From Sphagnum magellanicum (taxonomy: Eukaryota; Streptophyta; Sphagnopsida; Sphagnales; Sphagnaceae), in assembly GCA_021904315.1 (NCBI GenBank), contig CM038925.1, positions 8,806,501 to 8,870,500 on the forward strand: DNA of 64,000 nucleotides, read 5' to 3'. The notes under the pieces are model-generated. The model searched no databases. It saw only the letters and a list, made by a program, of their open reading frames with translations, and had not been told where the DNA came from. Within the stretch, counting starts at the first letter, position 1; each line of letters opens with the position of its first letter. The position numbers and the translations under genes are program-made. Below, piece after piece: positions 12,701-23,714 of this stretch.

Positions 12701-14417
12701 CCTGTAGACAAATTGTCTCCAGTCAGCTGATAGTGAGAACTATTTTCTAGTGGAGTGTGCAATGCCCCAACCCTCTGCATCCCTGGTGGTTCCATTACAA
12801 CATCACACATTACAGTCTCATCTAAGCAACTTCCAACATTTTTCATTTTCAGTGTTTGGTCAGAGTTTCTACTTTGACTGCCAAACTCCACCAATTTGTA
12901 GCACTATAGAACACATAAGACAGGATTCAAGGAGTGGAGGGACCACCTTGTGCCTTCTGTAATCAAAGATCCTAAGGTGGGGCGAAACATCCGCTCCCGA
13001 AGCATCTCAAGGAAACTTGATTTCTCTGTCCCCCTGAAAAATCTTTGTAAGGATCAAGGCTTCTCCATACTTACAAAATTAGACAGCCCAAATAGAATCT
13101 GTGAGATCACCAGCTACAGCTAACATAATGTAGAGAGATGCCAGCTACAGCTAACGTTTGTAATTTTTTTGAAGATCTCAGGCAGTGCAAGTATCTGCAA
13201 TGCCAGGACAGTGAAAGGCAGAACTAGAGCAATAGGTCACATACCAGTCAAATTTTGACCCCATTGTCGTTCAACACCTTCAACAGCAGCAGCAATTGCA
13301 CTACCCTTCTCAGCTGCACGCTCCATGCGTGCAATAGCATCATAGAGACACTTGGTAATATCTAGCAGCGCCACAACTTCCCCTTTCTCCACCACTGGCA
13401 AGTGCCTGAACTTGCCTGCCACCAATGCTCATCTCTCCTCAGCTGTGCCTTCTTTTTCAACTCCTAACAAACCTTTATATTTATACCTTCTCCATCCACC
13501 CATCAATTCAAGACTGCTGGAGAAACCAAAACATTCTCACAGAGCAATCAGCAGTATCCCAATCCCCATGATGGTGAAGAAATGGAAGAGCAGCAGCTAA
13601 TTTTACCTTGCACCATTTTCTGCAAAGCTTCCACAGCTAATGTGTCACCCGTCACAAAGATAGGGTTCCTTGTCATCACTTTTGCCACTGAGGTCTCTTC
13701 TGGTTTGAGCCCTTCAGCAATGACTCGCATGGCCACATCCTACAGCCCAACTTGCAAACTTTTAGTGTCACAAAGCTGTTGTTCAACTTCATTGTCTCTT
13801 ACACATAAGCTAAAGTGCACATCTCTGTAATTCATAACCAACAAATGACAAGGACACATATAAGGCCACTGATGAAGATGGGCAGATGATGTATACCTTG
13901 TCAGTGATAATGCCACAAAGGAGAGCACTAGAATCTGTGAGCAGAGCAGCATCAACACGGCGGCTCACCATTCGGCGGCAAGCATCTGCAACAGTTGTGC
14001 CATCAGGTATGGTGAGAGCTTTTGATAGCCGTAGACGTCGAACAGTCCTCTCTCCTGAGGACCTGCATTTCCAACTCAAAGATCAGAAACTGCCCATCTT
14101 GATCTCTTGGCCACTGCACTCAGTGTTGGCAAACCATTCAAGGGTGCTCAGATCCTACAGTTTCAATCAAGGAAAGCCAAAAGACACATGCTTCTTCAAA
14201 ATCATGTCTTGGGTAGACCGATCTCCTTAGGATTTCCTTTGAAGGAGAAAGAGACTCACACAGACTGGCCACTGCCTGGCTTTCGCACTCCACCAACTCC
14301 ATTAAATGGAGACTGTTTCTTTTCTGTAAAAGGCAACCGCTTGGGGGTTGAAGCTTGACGATTGACAGCTTGGCCCTGTGCTGACGGCGCCCGTCCATGA
14401 GACCCATGGTTACTCAT
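9799..14417 (-). CDS. CBS and PB1 domain protein (CBSCBSPB family), 14 exons
   Basis: Exons in transcript order: 14417-14260, 14062-13897, 13739-13607, 13415-13241 (or to 13245), 13033-12947, 12595-12479, 12343-12277, 12147-12042, 11953-11895, 11559-11453, 10948-10803, 10654-10569, 10412-10323, 9981-9799. Spliced length is 1,680 nt, about 559 residues, close to the ~550 usual for the family. The start is the first ATG, giving a basic, Ser/Pro-rich leader. Four CBS motifs follow. The first pair spans roughly residues 60-210 (LLTDSSALLCGIITDKD; GKFRHLPVVEKGEVVALLDI), the second roughly 240-380 (GIFTSKDLLMKVIA; GKFLHLPVVDQ). PB1 spans roughly 410-510, with an acidic OPCA stretch YVDDEGDKVLLATDEDL. 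The C-terminus ends in a hydrophobic segment plus YLRRSNS, suggesting a tail anchor. CBS pairs bind adenosyl ligands and PB1 mediates dimerisation; the partner is unknown. The exon 4/5 joint only keeps frame with a weaker GTGACC donor, so a disabling change there cannot be excluded. Confidence 0.9.
12148..12276 (-). other. Intron 7 of the CBS gene, stop-free and in frame (exitron-like)
   Basis: This 129-nt intron has canonical ends (GTACAT...GTGCAG) and sits between ...TTMDK and VMTPNPE. It has a length divisible by three and no stop in the gene's frame. Retention would insert 43 residues into the loop before the final CBS motif. Family alignment (MDK joined to VMTPNPE) says the spliced form is normal. 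Confidence 0.7.
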
Positions 14418-15150
14418 AATGTTCTCCTCACCACCCAGCTTCTTCTCGCATCAACACTCACACCTTGTCCTCAGTTCTGATCCTGATCTATGTCTGATCC
14501 CGCTGTTCGGAGACCCTGTCGCCGATCACAATAATCAGAGCTTCTTCCAAGGTTACAGATTCTCAGAATTTTCAAAGGACCATTGAAACCCAAAATTCTG
14601 ACTATTTCAGTTTGCAGCCAATATTTCGCGCAAAAGGTACCCACCCAATACAGCAAAGAAGCCCGAGTGTTTCACCAGACAAAAGATCCAATCTTTAACT
14701 CACAATTTCCATGGAAACCCGAAAATATCGGAAGCAAACCCACCCACCCATCAGTAAACAGCATATTGGACTTGATACCCAGAAGATCGGACCTTGAAGA
14801 AACATGGTACAGAAAAAGCAGGTGCATTTTGAAAACAATCACTGGACAAAAAAACGACAGAACACGAGAAGAGAAACCGATTTCAAAAACAAAAAAATCA
14901 AATTATTGGAGTTCTACTTACAGATCAAACCACCGCGAAATAAGAAGAAGACCCAGGTCGTGAAATGCCGGCAAGAAAAGCACACAGCAATCGGAGGCGA
15001 CGGGAGAAGAAAGGGAAAGAAGCGGGAGCAGCAGCAGCGACAACAATACAAGGCAATGTACCCTAATTCCCCCAAGGCCCAAGTTTAGGCAGGTATGGAA
15101 TTTCAAAATTCTGGAACTTTTTACAAACTATAAAATATAAAGAGCACACG
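14418..15150 (-). promoter_or_regulatory. Putative 5' UTR and promoter of the CBS gene
   Basis: Upstream of the ATG at 14417, the 14.95-15.06 kb stretch is GA-rich on plus (CT-rich in the transcript sense), as plant 5' UTRs often are. A TATA-like TTTATATTTTATAG on the minus strand (about 15129-15142) could place the start near 15.1 kb. A UTR intron is possible but not defined. Confidence 0.35.
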
Positions 15151-15380
15151 GGAGTAAAAATGGCCTGTTCTTGCTTCTTTCTACTCTGGAATGGTCAAGC
15201 CCCTGCCCATTATGTTGGCTAATGTGCCAGTGAGCCCATTATGGTGAGCTACTTGATGCACCAAACATAATGGACATTGGTGAAAGGCCATTCATGATGT
15301 GAAGGTCTGGGGTTGCAGATTCAACGATTTAACACAAAATTCATTTTGAACAGACACATTTAGGTCATTACTACTAGAGA

Positions 15381-15400
15381 GTGTGTGTGTGTGTGTGTGT
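15381..15400. repeat. (GT)10 microsatellite
   Basis: Ten perfect GT units between the CBS promoter and the Helitron 3' end. Confidence 0.95.
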
Positions 15401-15513
15401 ATCATTGGAAGATTATGTCATGTAATATGATCACGAAAATGACCATAAATACACTAAGAATTCTCTCTTCTCTGAGGTTGTTACACTCCTAGAATGAGGT
15501 TCTTTTTAAGAAA

Positions 15514-15543
15514 CTAGCTTGAACCTTGTGCCTAATGCACAGG
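15514..15543 (-). other. Helitron 3' terminus: hairpin plus CTAG
   Basis: On the minus strand CCTGTGC, a short loop, GCACAAGG, then TTCAAG and CTAG. The stem pairs with one bulged A and sits six bases before CTAG, the standard Helitron 3' end layout. Confidence 0.85.
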
Positions 15544-15588
15544 TGTGTGTGTATTTGACAGTACATATTACAAAATTACAACTACAAA

Positions 15589-16995
15589 CTACATTTCCAA
15601 AACCTCTCTATATACCACATTCCACATGTATTCATCGGGACCCTGGCCGCTGAAAATCTTGATGTTTGCACTGCTTGTGACTCGTGAGATAGCAACATAC
15701 AACTGACCATGGTAAAAGACCGGAAATGGCAAATATACTCCAACGTTGTTCAGTGTCTGACCTTGACTTTTGTTGATTGTCATCGCAAATGCCATTCGAA
15801 CAAGAAATTAACAATGACGCAAAACAAATGGCCAATCAGTCCCGGAGGGGGACATGATGAAGCGGGGTATGAACACACATTTGTTGACATTGTTCCCTGT
15901 GATGATCTCCGCTTCAATGACACACTGACCCATCTCTTAACAATCAACCTTGTACCATTGCACAATCCTATTGATTGATTGAGATTGTGCAACAAAAGGA
16001 TTAGCATGCCCACTTTGAGTTCCAACTTATGATTTGTGATATCGCTAAATTGCAAAGTGTTCAAAAATTCCACCGGATATAATGAATCCATTGAAACTCC
16101 TGCAACAAACATTTGCACCTTCTTCTGTTAGAACCAAAGAATCTACGTTCAGGTACGTGTGCAATTCTTTATATAACGATTCAAGAATTACACTGTTAAT
16201 TTCATTAACGTCAATATTTCTGGGGGCCAAAACGTTGCATTACATAAGATACATGGCATCTCCAAAATGGCGTTGGTGATCCAGATAGATGGTTCGGATT
16301 AATCCTCTTAAGTTACAATCTTCTGCTAGCAACCTCATATGGGATGGAATCTTGATCCAATCTGGATTGACACCTTCTTCTTTTACAATGGCAAGAAGAC
16401 TACCGTCTCCAACATTCAACACCCATTTGGCAAATTCTCGTTGCTTTTTAGAATTGGCTACCATGACTCGCATGTTGATATGAAGACAAAAAATCGTAAC
16501 ATGCTGCCAAATATGCGATTGAAGCAACGAAGCACTGACAATGTCTTTTCGTCCTCCCTTGGGAACAACAGGTAGGATTTGTAAAAAATCCCCACCAAGG
16601 ACCACGGTTTTCCCACCAAAGATCTTTTCGGTTGCCTGTGCATCATCCTGTTGCATCAAATCACATAAGGTCCGATCAACAGCTTTGAAAGCTCGGCGAT
16701 GCATCATCAGTGCCTCATCCCAAATGATTAGATCAGCTTTACACACCAACTCGGCCACTTTCATCTATTGTGTGATGTTGCAAGTTGACTCATCATGCAG
16801 ATTAATCGGAATCTTAAATCTTGAATGGGCGGTTTTGCCACCCAGAAAAACCAAAGATGTAATTCCTGATGAGGCAACTGCAAGCACAATTTTGCCTTGC
16901 CCTTGTAGATGGGATAGAAACATTGTCCAAACAAATGTTTTGCTGGTTCCACCACTGCCATACACAAAGAACAATTTGCCCTCTTTGTTTGTCAC
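15589..16995 (-). pseudogene. PIF1-like helicase part of the Helitron, broken
   Basis: In order on the minus strand: Walker A as VYGSGGTSKTF (near 16965; family GxGGTGKT, with the second-last Gly replaced by Ser), Walker B IIWDEA, motif III GGDFLQILPV, and the C-terminal motif GQLYVAISRV near 15700. An in-frame stop at 16765-16767 separates Walker A from the rest. The 15.8-16.2 kb part is split over different frames. In an intact Helitron this domain unwinds DNA during rolling-circle transposition. The altered Walker A, the stop and the shifts make it inactive. Confidence 0.85.
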
Positions 16996-17413
16996 AACAT
17001 TTAAAATAGTTTCATATGCGTTGCATTAATCATCATTGAACTTATCTTTTGCATGGTCAATGAATGCTGATCATAAGCCAACTCTTCTTGGACCAATTGG
17101 TTTCTTCCATGAACAGGAAGGACGTAATTAGACTTGGGAAACTTGGAACATCTTCTAAGCGGTGTCCGTTGTGGATGAGAACCTAATTAATTTCATATAA
17201 TGCATGATCCTTTAGCACATAATCAAAAAGGGTAATGGTTGGATCATCACACTCGCGATGTGTCATTGCCTCAATGTCATCGCTCAAAGACTCCCAATGT
17301 GCATCCCATAGCTATTTGGTATTTGTCACCTCACAAAACATCAGCATGGAGGCAAACATGTCACGCAACTATCGTCCTAAGGCCCAAAGACTAGCTTCTT
17401 CCAAGGCTTTATG

Positions 17414-18546
17414 TCATTCATTATCGTCTACAAGCAAACCCATTGCAATGCATGCATCTTTGAATGTGTCGTGCTCTATGCCATCCACTGTCCGCAAATG
17501 TTCATAGGATGTGGCACCTTTGATGCAGTTCAACAACATCCGCAAATAATAAGATTCACCCGATGTTAGATGTGCATAATACATGAGACCAATGGCAAAG
17601 CCCCTCTTGCGCATTGTCCATCGCTTCACTTTTGATTCCACACCCATTACTGAGGGAATTGATCAAACGTAAGGTTTCATGTAGCTTCCGATTCTTAGTT
17701 TGTTTTGAACCATTCCGTTAGCATCGTTCTGGAAATGGTTAACCGTGTTGCCACTTCCTGCACATCATCGTCATCGTCGAATAACACCATTTGTTGATTG
17801 GGCAAATGGTATTGCAAACGTTCAATGGTAGGAAACCGCTCATGCATATCAAACTTGAAGATGCGCCACACTGCTTCCAATGCAGATACATAGCGACAAT
17901 CGAAATATTTTTTAATTTCATTAGCTTCGACCACATTCCCTTCGATGGCATTGTCACTCTGGCGTGAGATCTCAACAATTGCACGATCATGTCCTTTGTA
18001 AAGGTACTTAAACAGATACTTGATTGCACGAATGTTATTGTAGACCTCAACGTTAATGTGCGCATCGTATTTGATCGACAAATAGACATTGTGTGGAACC
18101 ACCCAACAATTGTCCAATTCAACGCCATGAACCAAAAATGTGTGCCCTATATTTTTGCGTCGATAAATAGGATATGCGTTTACATTCGTTAGCGTCTTGT
18201 ATTAAAACTTGCATGGATATTGTTTTTTACATTTGCCATCTTCCATGCATGGGGCATTTGGAAATGCAGCTCCACATGGACCATGCATCATGCATCTAAC
18301 AACCGTTTCATGGGCCAACCTATTTATTTTTGGATTTGAAAATTCAGCACTGATCATGCAGTTTACATCCTCAACTATGTGTGGCTTGTAGTCTTCAACA
18401 AAGAAGATGAGAATGTGTGCATGCGACAACCCATGCTTTTGAAACTCAAAGACATAGATTCCCGCAATCGTGCGTCCCAAAATATGTTTCTTGTGAATGT
18501 CATTGATTAACTCCTTTAGCTTGATTTTGAACACTGGGGTTACCAA
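17414..18546 (-). pseudogene. Helitron Rep (HUH endonuclease) region, broken
   Basis: 18546-18202 carries EFQKHGLSHAHILIF, the HUH-type metal-binding HxH. It also has a Cys-rich CMMHGPCG...CMEDGKCKKQYPC stretch typical of Helitron Rep. 18135-17695 carries DNCWVVPHNVYLSIKYDAH, and then IKYLFKYLYKGHDRA, the YxxxY catalytic tyrosine region. 17647-17414 is a linker toward the helicase. The pieces are in different frames with stops between. In intact elements this enzyme nicks and joins DNA strands. Confidence 0.85.
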
Positions 18547-19143
18547 ATCTGGTCAATCCTAAGGTTGTTGTCCGAGTAGCAACGCTCTTTCGATCTCAAG
18601 CCATTGGGGATTGCAAGTGAATGTAACAAATGCATCTGGACAACGAGCCCATCTGCAGATTGCCATGGCATCTTGATAATTCTTAACCATGTGATGTGGA
18701 CCTCCTGTGAAAGAAGATGGAAAAATGATCATTTGTCCAATGGCAACAGCATTATTATCACCTGCAGCAATGGCATCCTAAAGGCCTTGATTAAGATCTG
18801 CACGAAGCTTTTTTTAATTCAGGCACAAATACCTCAAGTGATTTTGTTCTTCAGCCGCATAAGCATTCATAATGTATTGTTGCCTCAATCGGCCACCCCG
18901 AAACAACGTAATGTCGTCAATGTCTCGATGTTGAAATCAATAATCGTAAAATTCGGCCATTGTCACATTGCGATGTTTTTTTTTATGCTCAGATCCTTCC
19001 ACATGGTCTTCATCCAAATCCGCATCAATATCCTAAACAACAACACCATTGAGCGGAATACTTGGATGCCATCCATCCTCACCATAAGGAAATAACAATG
19101 GATAATGTAGAGCCATGTATCCCACATGTAGCTCAAAAATGTG

Positions 19144-20335
19144 CTAAAACGAGCCAACTTGCTGAGCAACGACGACATCACGCCTATCTATAGCCTCAGA
19201 ACCATCTCCTAGCATTAATGTAGCAACTTCATCGGCCGTCGGCACATTGTATCGGCGGGCATCTTTTGTTTGAAAGGCAATGAGACACAATTTCAGATCC
19301 GTGGGAGCACCTTTTGTTACCATCATATCCCTTGCCATTTTGAACACTTCGACATAAGGATTGATATTGTACATCATGGTCAACAACCAATCCAATGTCG
19401 TTGGATCAAACGACATAACGGCATGGCGATTTTGACGTTCGCTCTCTGTATCATGAATGTATAGTTGTGCAAACTATGGACATTGACCTTTGGTAGGACA
19501 CATGGATCCGATTTTGTGATAAAGTTCACCCTGAATGCAAAAGGAGTATGGTCTAATGCCTCTTGTTATCGACTCATCAACTTTGGCACCAAGCGAAATG
19601 AATGCCAACACTGAATTGTACATTCAAATCTAATCTCGAAATTTGATGACATTTCTCTCTTTGCTGGTTAAAAGAACTTCTAACTCTTGCTGTGTTGTAG
19701 GAACACTCGGTAATAGAACTTTGCCATTCTTGCAACATAGAAAAAACTATGGGTTATTGTTGCTCAATTTTGCCAATCGTTCTTTAATCCACATTTTCAC
19801 ATTGCAGAATCCATAGATTGTGTCCATTTCTCCACAATCCCATCGTGCCGAAACTGACACGTCTTCATCTCCAAACAATTACAATGCGTCATTGCTAAGA
19901 GAAGGTTGTGCACGTGTGTTGTTTATCGTACGATTCGCCATTCTCGATGCAAACAATTATTTTAATCTTGTGGCGTTTCAAATGGTCCGGCCAATTCTGT
20001 ACGTTGTTTAGCATGTTGTTCTTTCTGTAGGCGATTGCAACGTTCACATGCAAATTCCGATGTGTCTTGATTGAATTCCGTTGGAGCATTATATGTGGAA
20101 TAAGATTTTTCAAAGAATTAGTTTGCTCGTCATTCTACCGAGCTTCTAGTTGTTACCGAAGGGCCGCCAAAGCTGCCAAAACATTACCATGTTGCGCAAT
20201 GAGTGCACGCCTACATTCTTGAAGGTCTTCGGGCATTGTGTGGAGAATATATGTTGGGTTTCTTGCTGATCTTGATATCAAAATCTTAAGGATCATGAGA
20301 CGTTGATCGGCGATATTGAGATCCGCACTGGTCAT
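19144..20335 (-). pseudogene. Helitron N-terminal region, broken
   Basis: 20335-20153 starts MTSADLNIADQRLMILKILI. 19416-19144 carries NPYVEVFKMARD, RRYNVPTADEVATLMLGDG and RRDVVV, the order seen in Helitron-like N-terminal domains. The 19.4-20.1 kb interval has the same strand bias but no long frame. No intact start-to-stop frame exists. Confidence 0.7.
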
Positions 20336-20739
20336 GGAAGAAAACCTGAGATTTATAAGGTGAATGCATGGGATTAATTGCTCATGAGGAAGTTGAAAAT
20401 TTTAACCACAACAATCAGGAGTTGGGAGGACTTACGTTGCAACGGCAAAGATTAGACACATCAAGTACGTGTTTGCTGGTGATCTGCTATTTGGCAGCAT
20501 TGCTATTTGGGGAAATGAACATCTTGCATACACACATCGAGCTACTAGTAGATGTCATAAAAGGCACAGGGGCACCCAGTTGGTTGAATCTCTTCTTCAA
20601 TGGACCCAAGTCTGTAAAGATTCTTATTAGTCATGATGCAAAAATTACCATAGCACCTACTTAGGACTTCGTTCCATTACCATCCTATTGAGAATTAGAT
20701 TAATGGTGAGCTACAAGGATTCTGCGCAATTTGGCACAA

Positions 20740-21665
20740 TGTCGATGCTTTGTATGTATGTCAAGGTGGTGCACAACCTATTTTCTCATGGCTGGTTCTT
20801 ATAGGCAATTCTGGTAATATTAATTTTGCCTATCACTGAACCCACCATGAAAACCTAACTGCCATCATCCTCTTGCCAAGTAGTTGTTGGATCTCTGAAT
20901 GTTATGTTACTAATAACTTCTGCATGATGTCTTGCAATAGGATTTTCAGGCACTTTCAACCATTTTCTGAGAAGTGGGTTTGAGGGGTCTATTGCTACTG
21001 CCTTGTTTTGTGTCTCCTCAAAGGTATGGTTCATTTTACCTAACCCCATTTGATGCCACAGAGGAAAACCCCCTTCAACTCCCTCAAAAAAATTGGTGCA
21101 CACTAATTTTCTGGCTAACATTCATATGTATACAATGGATTTGAACCCACAGAGACTTGCAATTGGACTAATAAGCCCTAATTTCACAAAGACAAACTGA
21201 AATTTAAATGGAAACAACCTATATTGTTGAAAGATGACAAAGGACTCTACCAAAGGGGAACTCATAGAAAGGATGACACATTAGGGTTTGAACATCACAC
21301 AAAAAAGACTAAAATCCTCTATTTTCTTAATAGTGCAATCTCCACAAAACAATCACAAAAGGAATTGGAATAGTGGTGTGAACATGAATTGGAAATGGTA
21401 GACCTGTGTAGATAATGAAAGGGGCACCATCGGGGTTGATGGTACTTGAGCTTGACCATACTCCCATGGCATCATACCACTGGTCTAGCTCCAAAACAAT
21501 TTCCAAATAAAGCCAGTGAATGAGATGTTTAGAGACAGCATACACCCAAAACATGTTTGGACCCCACAATGGCATACATTGGTTATACTAGTGAAACAAA
21601 TGGTAATAGCCCTTATAGTAGTCGAGACCTATATTAAACCCAACATAGACTGTCAAACTTATGTG
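20740..21665 (-). pseudogene. GH32 invertase-like pseudogene, 5' half
   Basis: Minus strand from about 21665: YYKGYYHLFH, a TAG stop where the family has Gln, then YN...PLWGPNMFW.YAVSKHLIHWLYL and LDQWYDAMGVWSSSSTI.PDGAPFIIYTG. About 330 bp later comes ETQNKAVAIDPSNPLLRKWLK and FRDPTTTWQEDDGS, a TAG, then VFMVGS. This is the collinear order of plant acid invertases and fructosyltransferases (glycoside hydrolase family 32): WGHAVSKDLIHW, DQWYD.GVW, YTG, QN.A.P.DPSDPLL, FRDPTTAW. The unmatched gap begins at a GTCTAC donor-like site and may be an intron. Stops, loss of the NDPNG motif and abrupt loss of homology near 20740 make it non-functional. Confidence 0.85.
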
Positions 21666-21689
21666 GGCACAAAAAAGATGAAGAACTCA

Positions 21690-22015
21690 GAGATACAGAC
21701 AAAGACAGAAACATCACCATGGTCCCTAGCACCCAACAATCTAATGAAAAAAAATTTAGGTTTGTGTTGCAACATCAAAAACTACAACATGTCTATGCAT
21801 TGGGCTCATATGATAGTGCAGTTCATAAATTTATTTCTAACAACCCAAAGCTTGATTTCTCTAGGTTTGAATCATCTTGCTATGACTACGGGTCTATGCA
21901 AGTGACTCATTTTTCGACCCAGTAAAGCATCGGCACATTGTGCTATCCTGGGTGAATGAAACTGACATGGAAGAATTGGAATTGCAATTTTTAGGTTTTC
22001 TAGGTGCACGTTAGG
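21690..22015 (+). pseudogene. GH32 invertase-like pseudogene, 3' part, opposite strand
   Basis: The plus strand reads FRFVLQHQKLQHVYALGSYD, NNPKLDF and CYDYGS. After a one-base frame change it reads DPVKHRHIVLSWVNETD. This matches the family order KHVLK..L..YY.LGTYD, DNPELDFG, RYDYG, and RRI.WGWVNESD, the part just downstream of what the minus-strand half retains. It therefore looks like the other half of the same gene, with one half inverted. A stop (TAA near 21923) and the frame break show it is dead. Confidence 0.8.
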
Positions 22016-23700
22016 GTGTGTTTGGCCCTTTTGGTCTGATATTGATATTAGACCCCCCTAGGGCTAGGCATGCCTTTCCTAAATAGCGACACATGCGCAG
22101 AGGGGGAGGTTATTTATTTCTGCCAGGGTTTTCTTCCTTATATGATGCCATCCATGGATGGATGACGAGATGGATGACAGGAAGGATGGATGGATGGAAA
22201 AAACTTCATGAAAAACGACCACAACTTCTTTTACTATACGTAATTCTTACCAGACTAGGAAGTGAACTTGCTTGCATTTCATAATTTAGTACCCGTTTAA
22301 AATATTAGGTTTTGTGTGAATGTGTTGTTACTTGGGAAATATGAATCTTGGACTTGTATGTTGAAATTAAGTCTTACATTGATACAAATGGTAGATCTTA
22401 GTTGGTAGATCTTAGTTGGCAGATTACAACAAAGTAAAAAATAAATAAATCCCTGTAAAAGTGGACATATTATTGTTTTTCCACATTACAAACAACATGC
22501 AAACTCATATAATTGTGCTTGTAAGGCATGATCTAAAAAGTTGAAAATAATATTCAATCCTTTTCAAAGAATTCAATTTCACATTTATAATGCAATTCTA
22601 CTTTTCGACTAGGAAATTCAATGACATAAAAACTACACGATCAAGCATCAAAGGGTGAATCCTTATAAATCATCACCAATGTATTAAGATTTTGAAATGT
22701 GTTGTTGCAATAGGTGAGGGTTTTTCTAGGTTAGGCCTCCTTTCAGGAGCTCCTCCCCTTTCCTTATTTGATATGCTTCTTGCGACAAGAAGGGGTTTGG
22801 GAACTTGATGTTCCCTTTGTGGTTTGCCTCCTTAGGTGGTTCTTTTATTTTTTGGATGTGAGTCCTTTCATTTTGTTCTATGTATTCTTTTTTTGATTGC
22901 TTTGATTAATTATGATTGGTAAGGTTTCATCATCATCTATTAAGATTTTCTAGCCCAAGTTTATGATACTTTACAATTATAACAACATTAAATATTTGCT
23001 TCAACTTAATTTATGAACATTGAATGGCCAAAGTTATTAGTAAAAAACCCATCAAAAGAAATTTTTTGTTTTTTTTGTTTTTTCCACCAAGTGAAAAGAC
23101 AAGATGCATCTTTGGAAGATACTACAAACTAACGAAACATTTTCTTTTTTAGGGATTTTCAACAAAGAACAAGGAGTAATTACTAAATAAAAATGAATAA
23201 ATAAGAAATATTGTGAGTGAAAGAACTCAAAAAAATAATTTCAAGGTAGAAGAAGAAGGATAAAATTCCACTCATTTTGTAATAAAATTGAAAATAAGGA
23301 ACTATTGTGAATATTTTATATATATATAGAGTTTCTCACAAAGATAGTGTGGAGATGAACAACCTCTAGTTCACTTCCTCAATGTGCCAAACAAAGAATC
23401 GTTAAGGTTAACTACGACTTGTGGAGCATGTGTTGTCCGTTCTAAGGTCAATTTTTTTGAAACCTTCAACAACAATTCAAAATTAAAATATCAAGAATTA
23501 ACATTGTTTTATCAAGCCCAACATACTCACTAAACATTACAACTCTTTAATACAAAGGTCTAAATTATGGTTAGCATATTGTGAGTTTTGTCACAATTGA
23601 TTTTTAAAAAAAAATCAATAATGGGAATAAAAACTTGCACAGCTTGTGCAAACATTCTTACATGCAAAATTTCAAGTTTATTGTCAAAGTTATCGCGCTT
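22016..23700. other. Intergenic, no gene seen
   Basis: AT-rich sequence with short homopolymers and a (GGAT)-type block (separate entry). No protein or RNA gene was recognised. Confidence 0.5.
22151..22198. repeat. Degenerate (GGAT)n
   Basis: Imperfect GGAT/GATG tetranucleotide run. Confidence 0.75.
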
Positions 23701-23714
23701 TAAACATAATGTAA

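Larger units (their letters stand above)
15514..20335 (-). mobile_element. Decayed autonomous-type Helitron
   Basis: Read on the minus strand, remains of a Helitron Rep-helicase polyprotein run from about 20335 to 15589 and end about 70 bp before a Helitron-like 3' terminus. N-terminal pieces (20335-20153, 19416-19144) resemble the Helitron-like N-terminal domain. The HUH/Rep region lies at 18546-17414 and the PIF1-type helicase at 16995-15589. Several in-frame stops and frameshifts separate the pieces, so it cannot encode a working protein. The 3' end (15514) is flanked by T on the minus strand, as expected for AT insertion. I could not find the 5' TC terminus; it may lie beyond 20335. Confidence 0.85.

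Noticed and set aside
14107-15088. Plus-strand frames over the 5' end of the CBS gene
   Set aside because: They overlap the first two minus-strand exons and leader, with no recognisable family.
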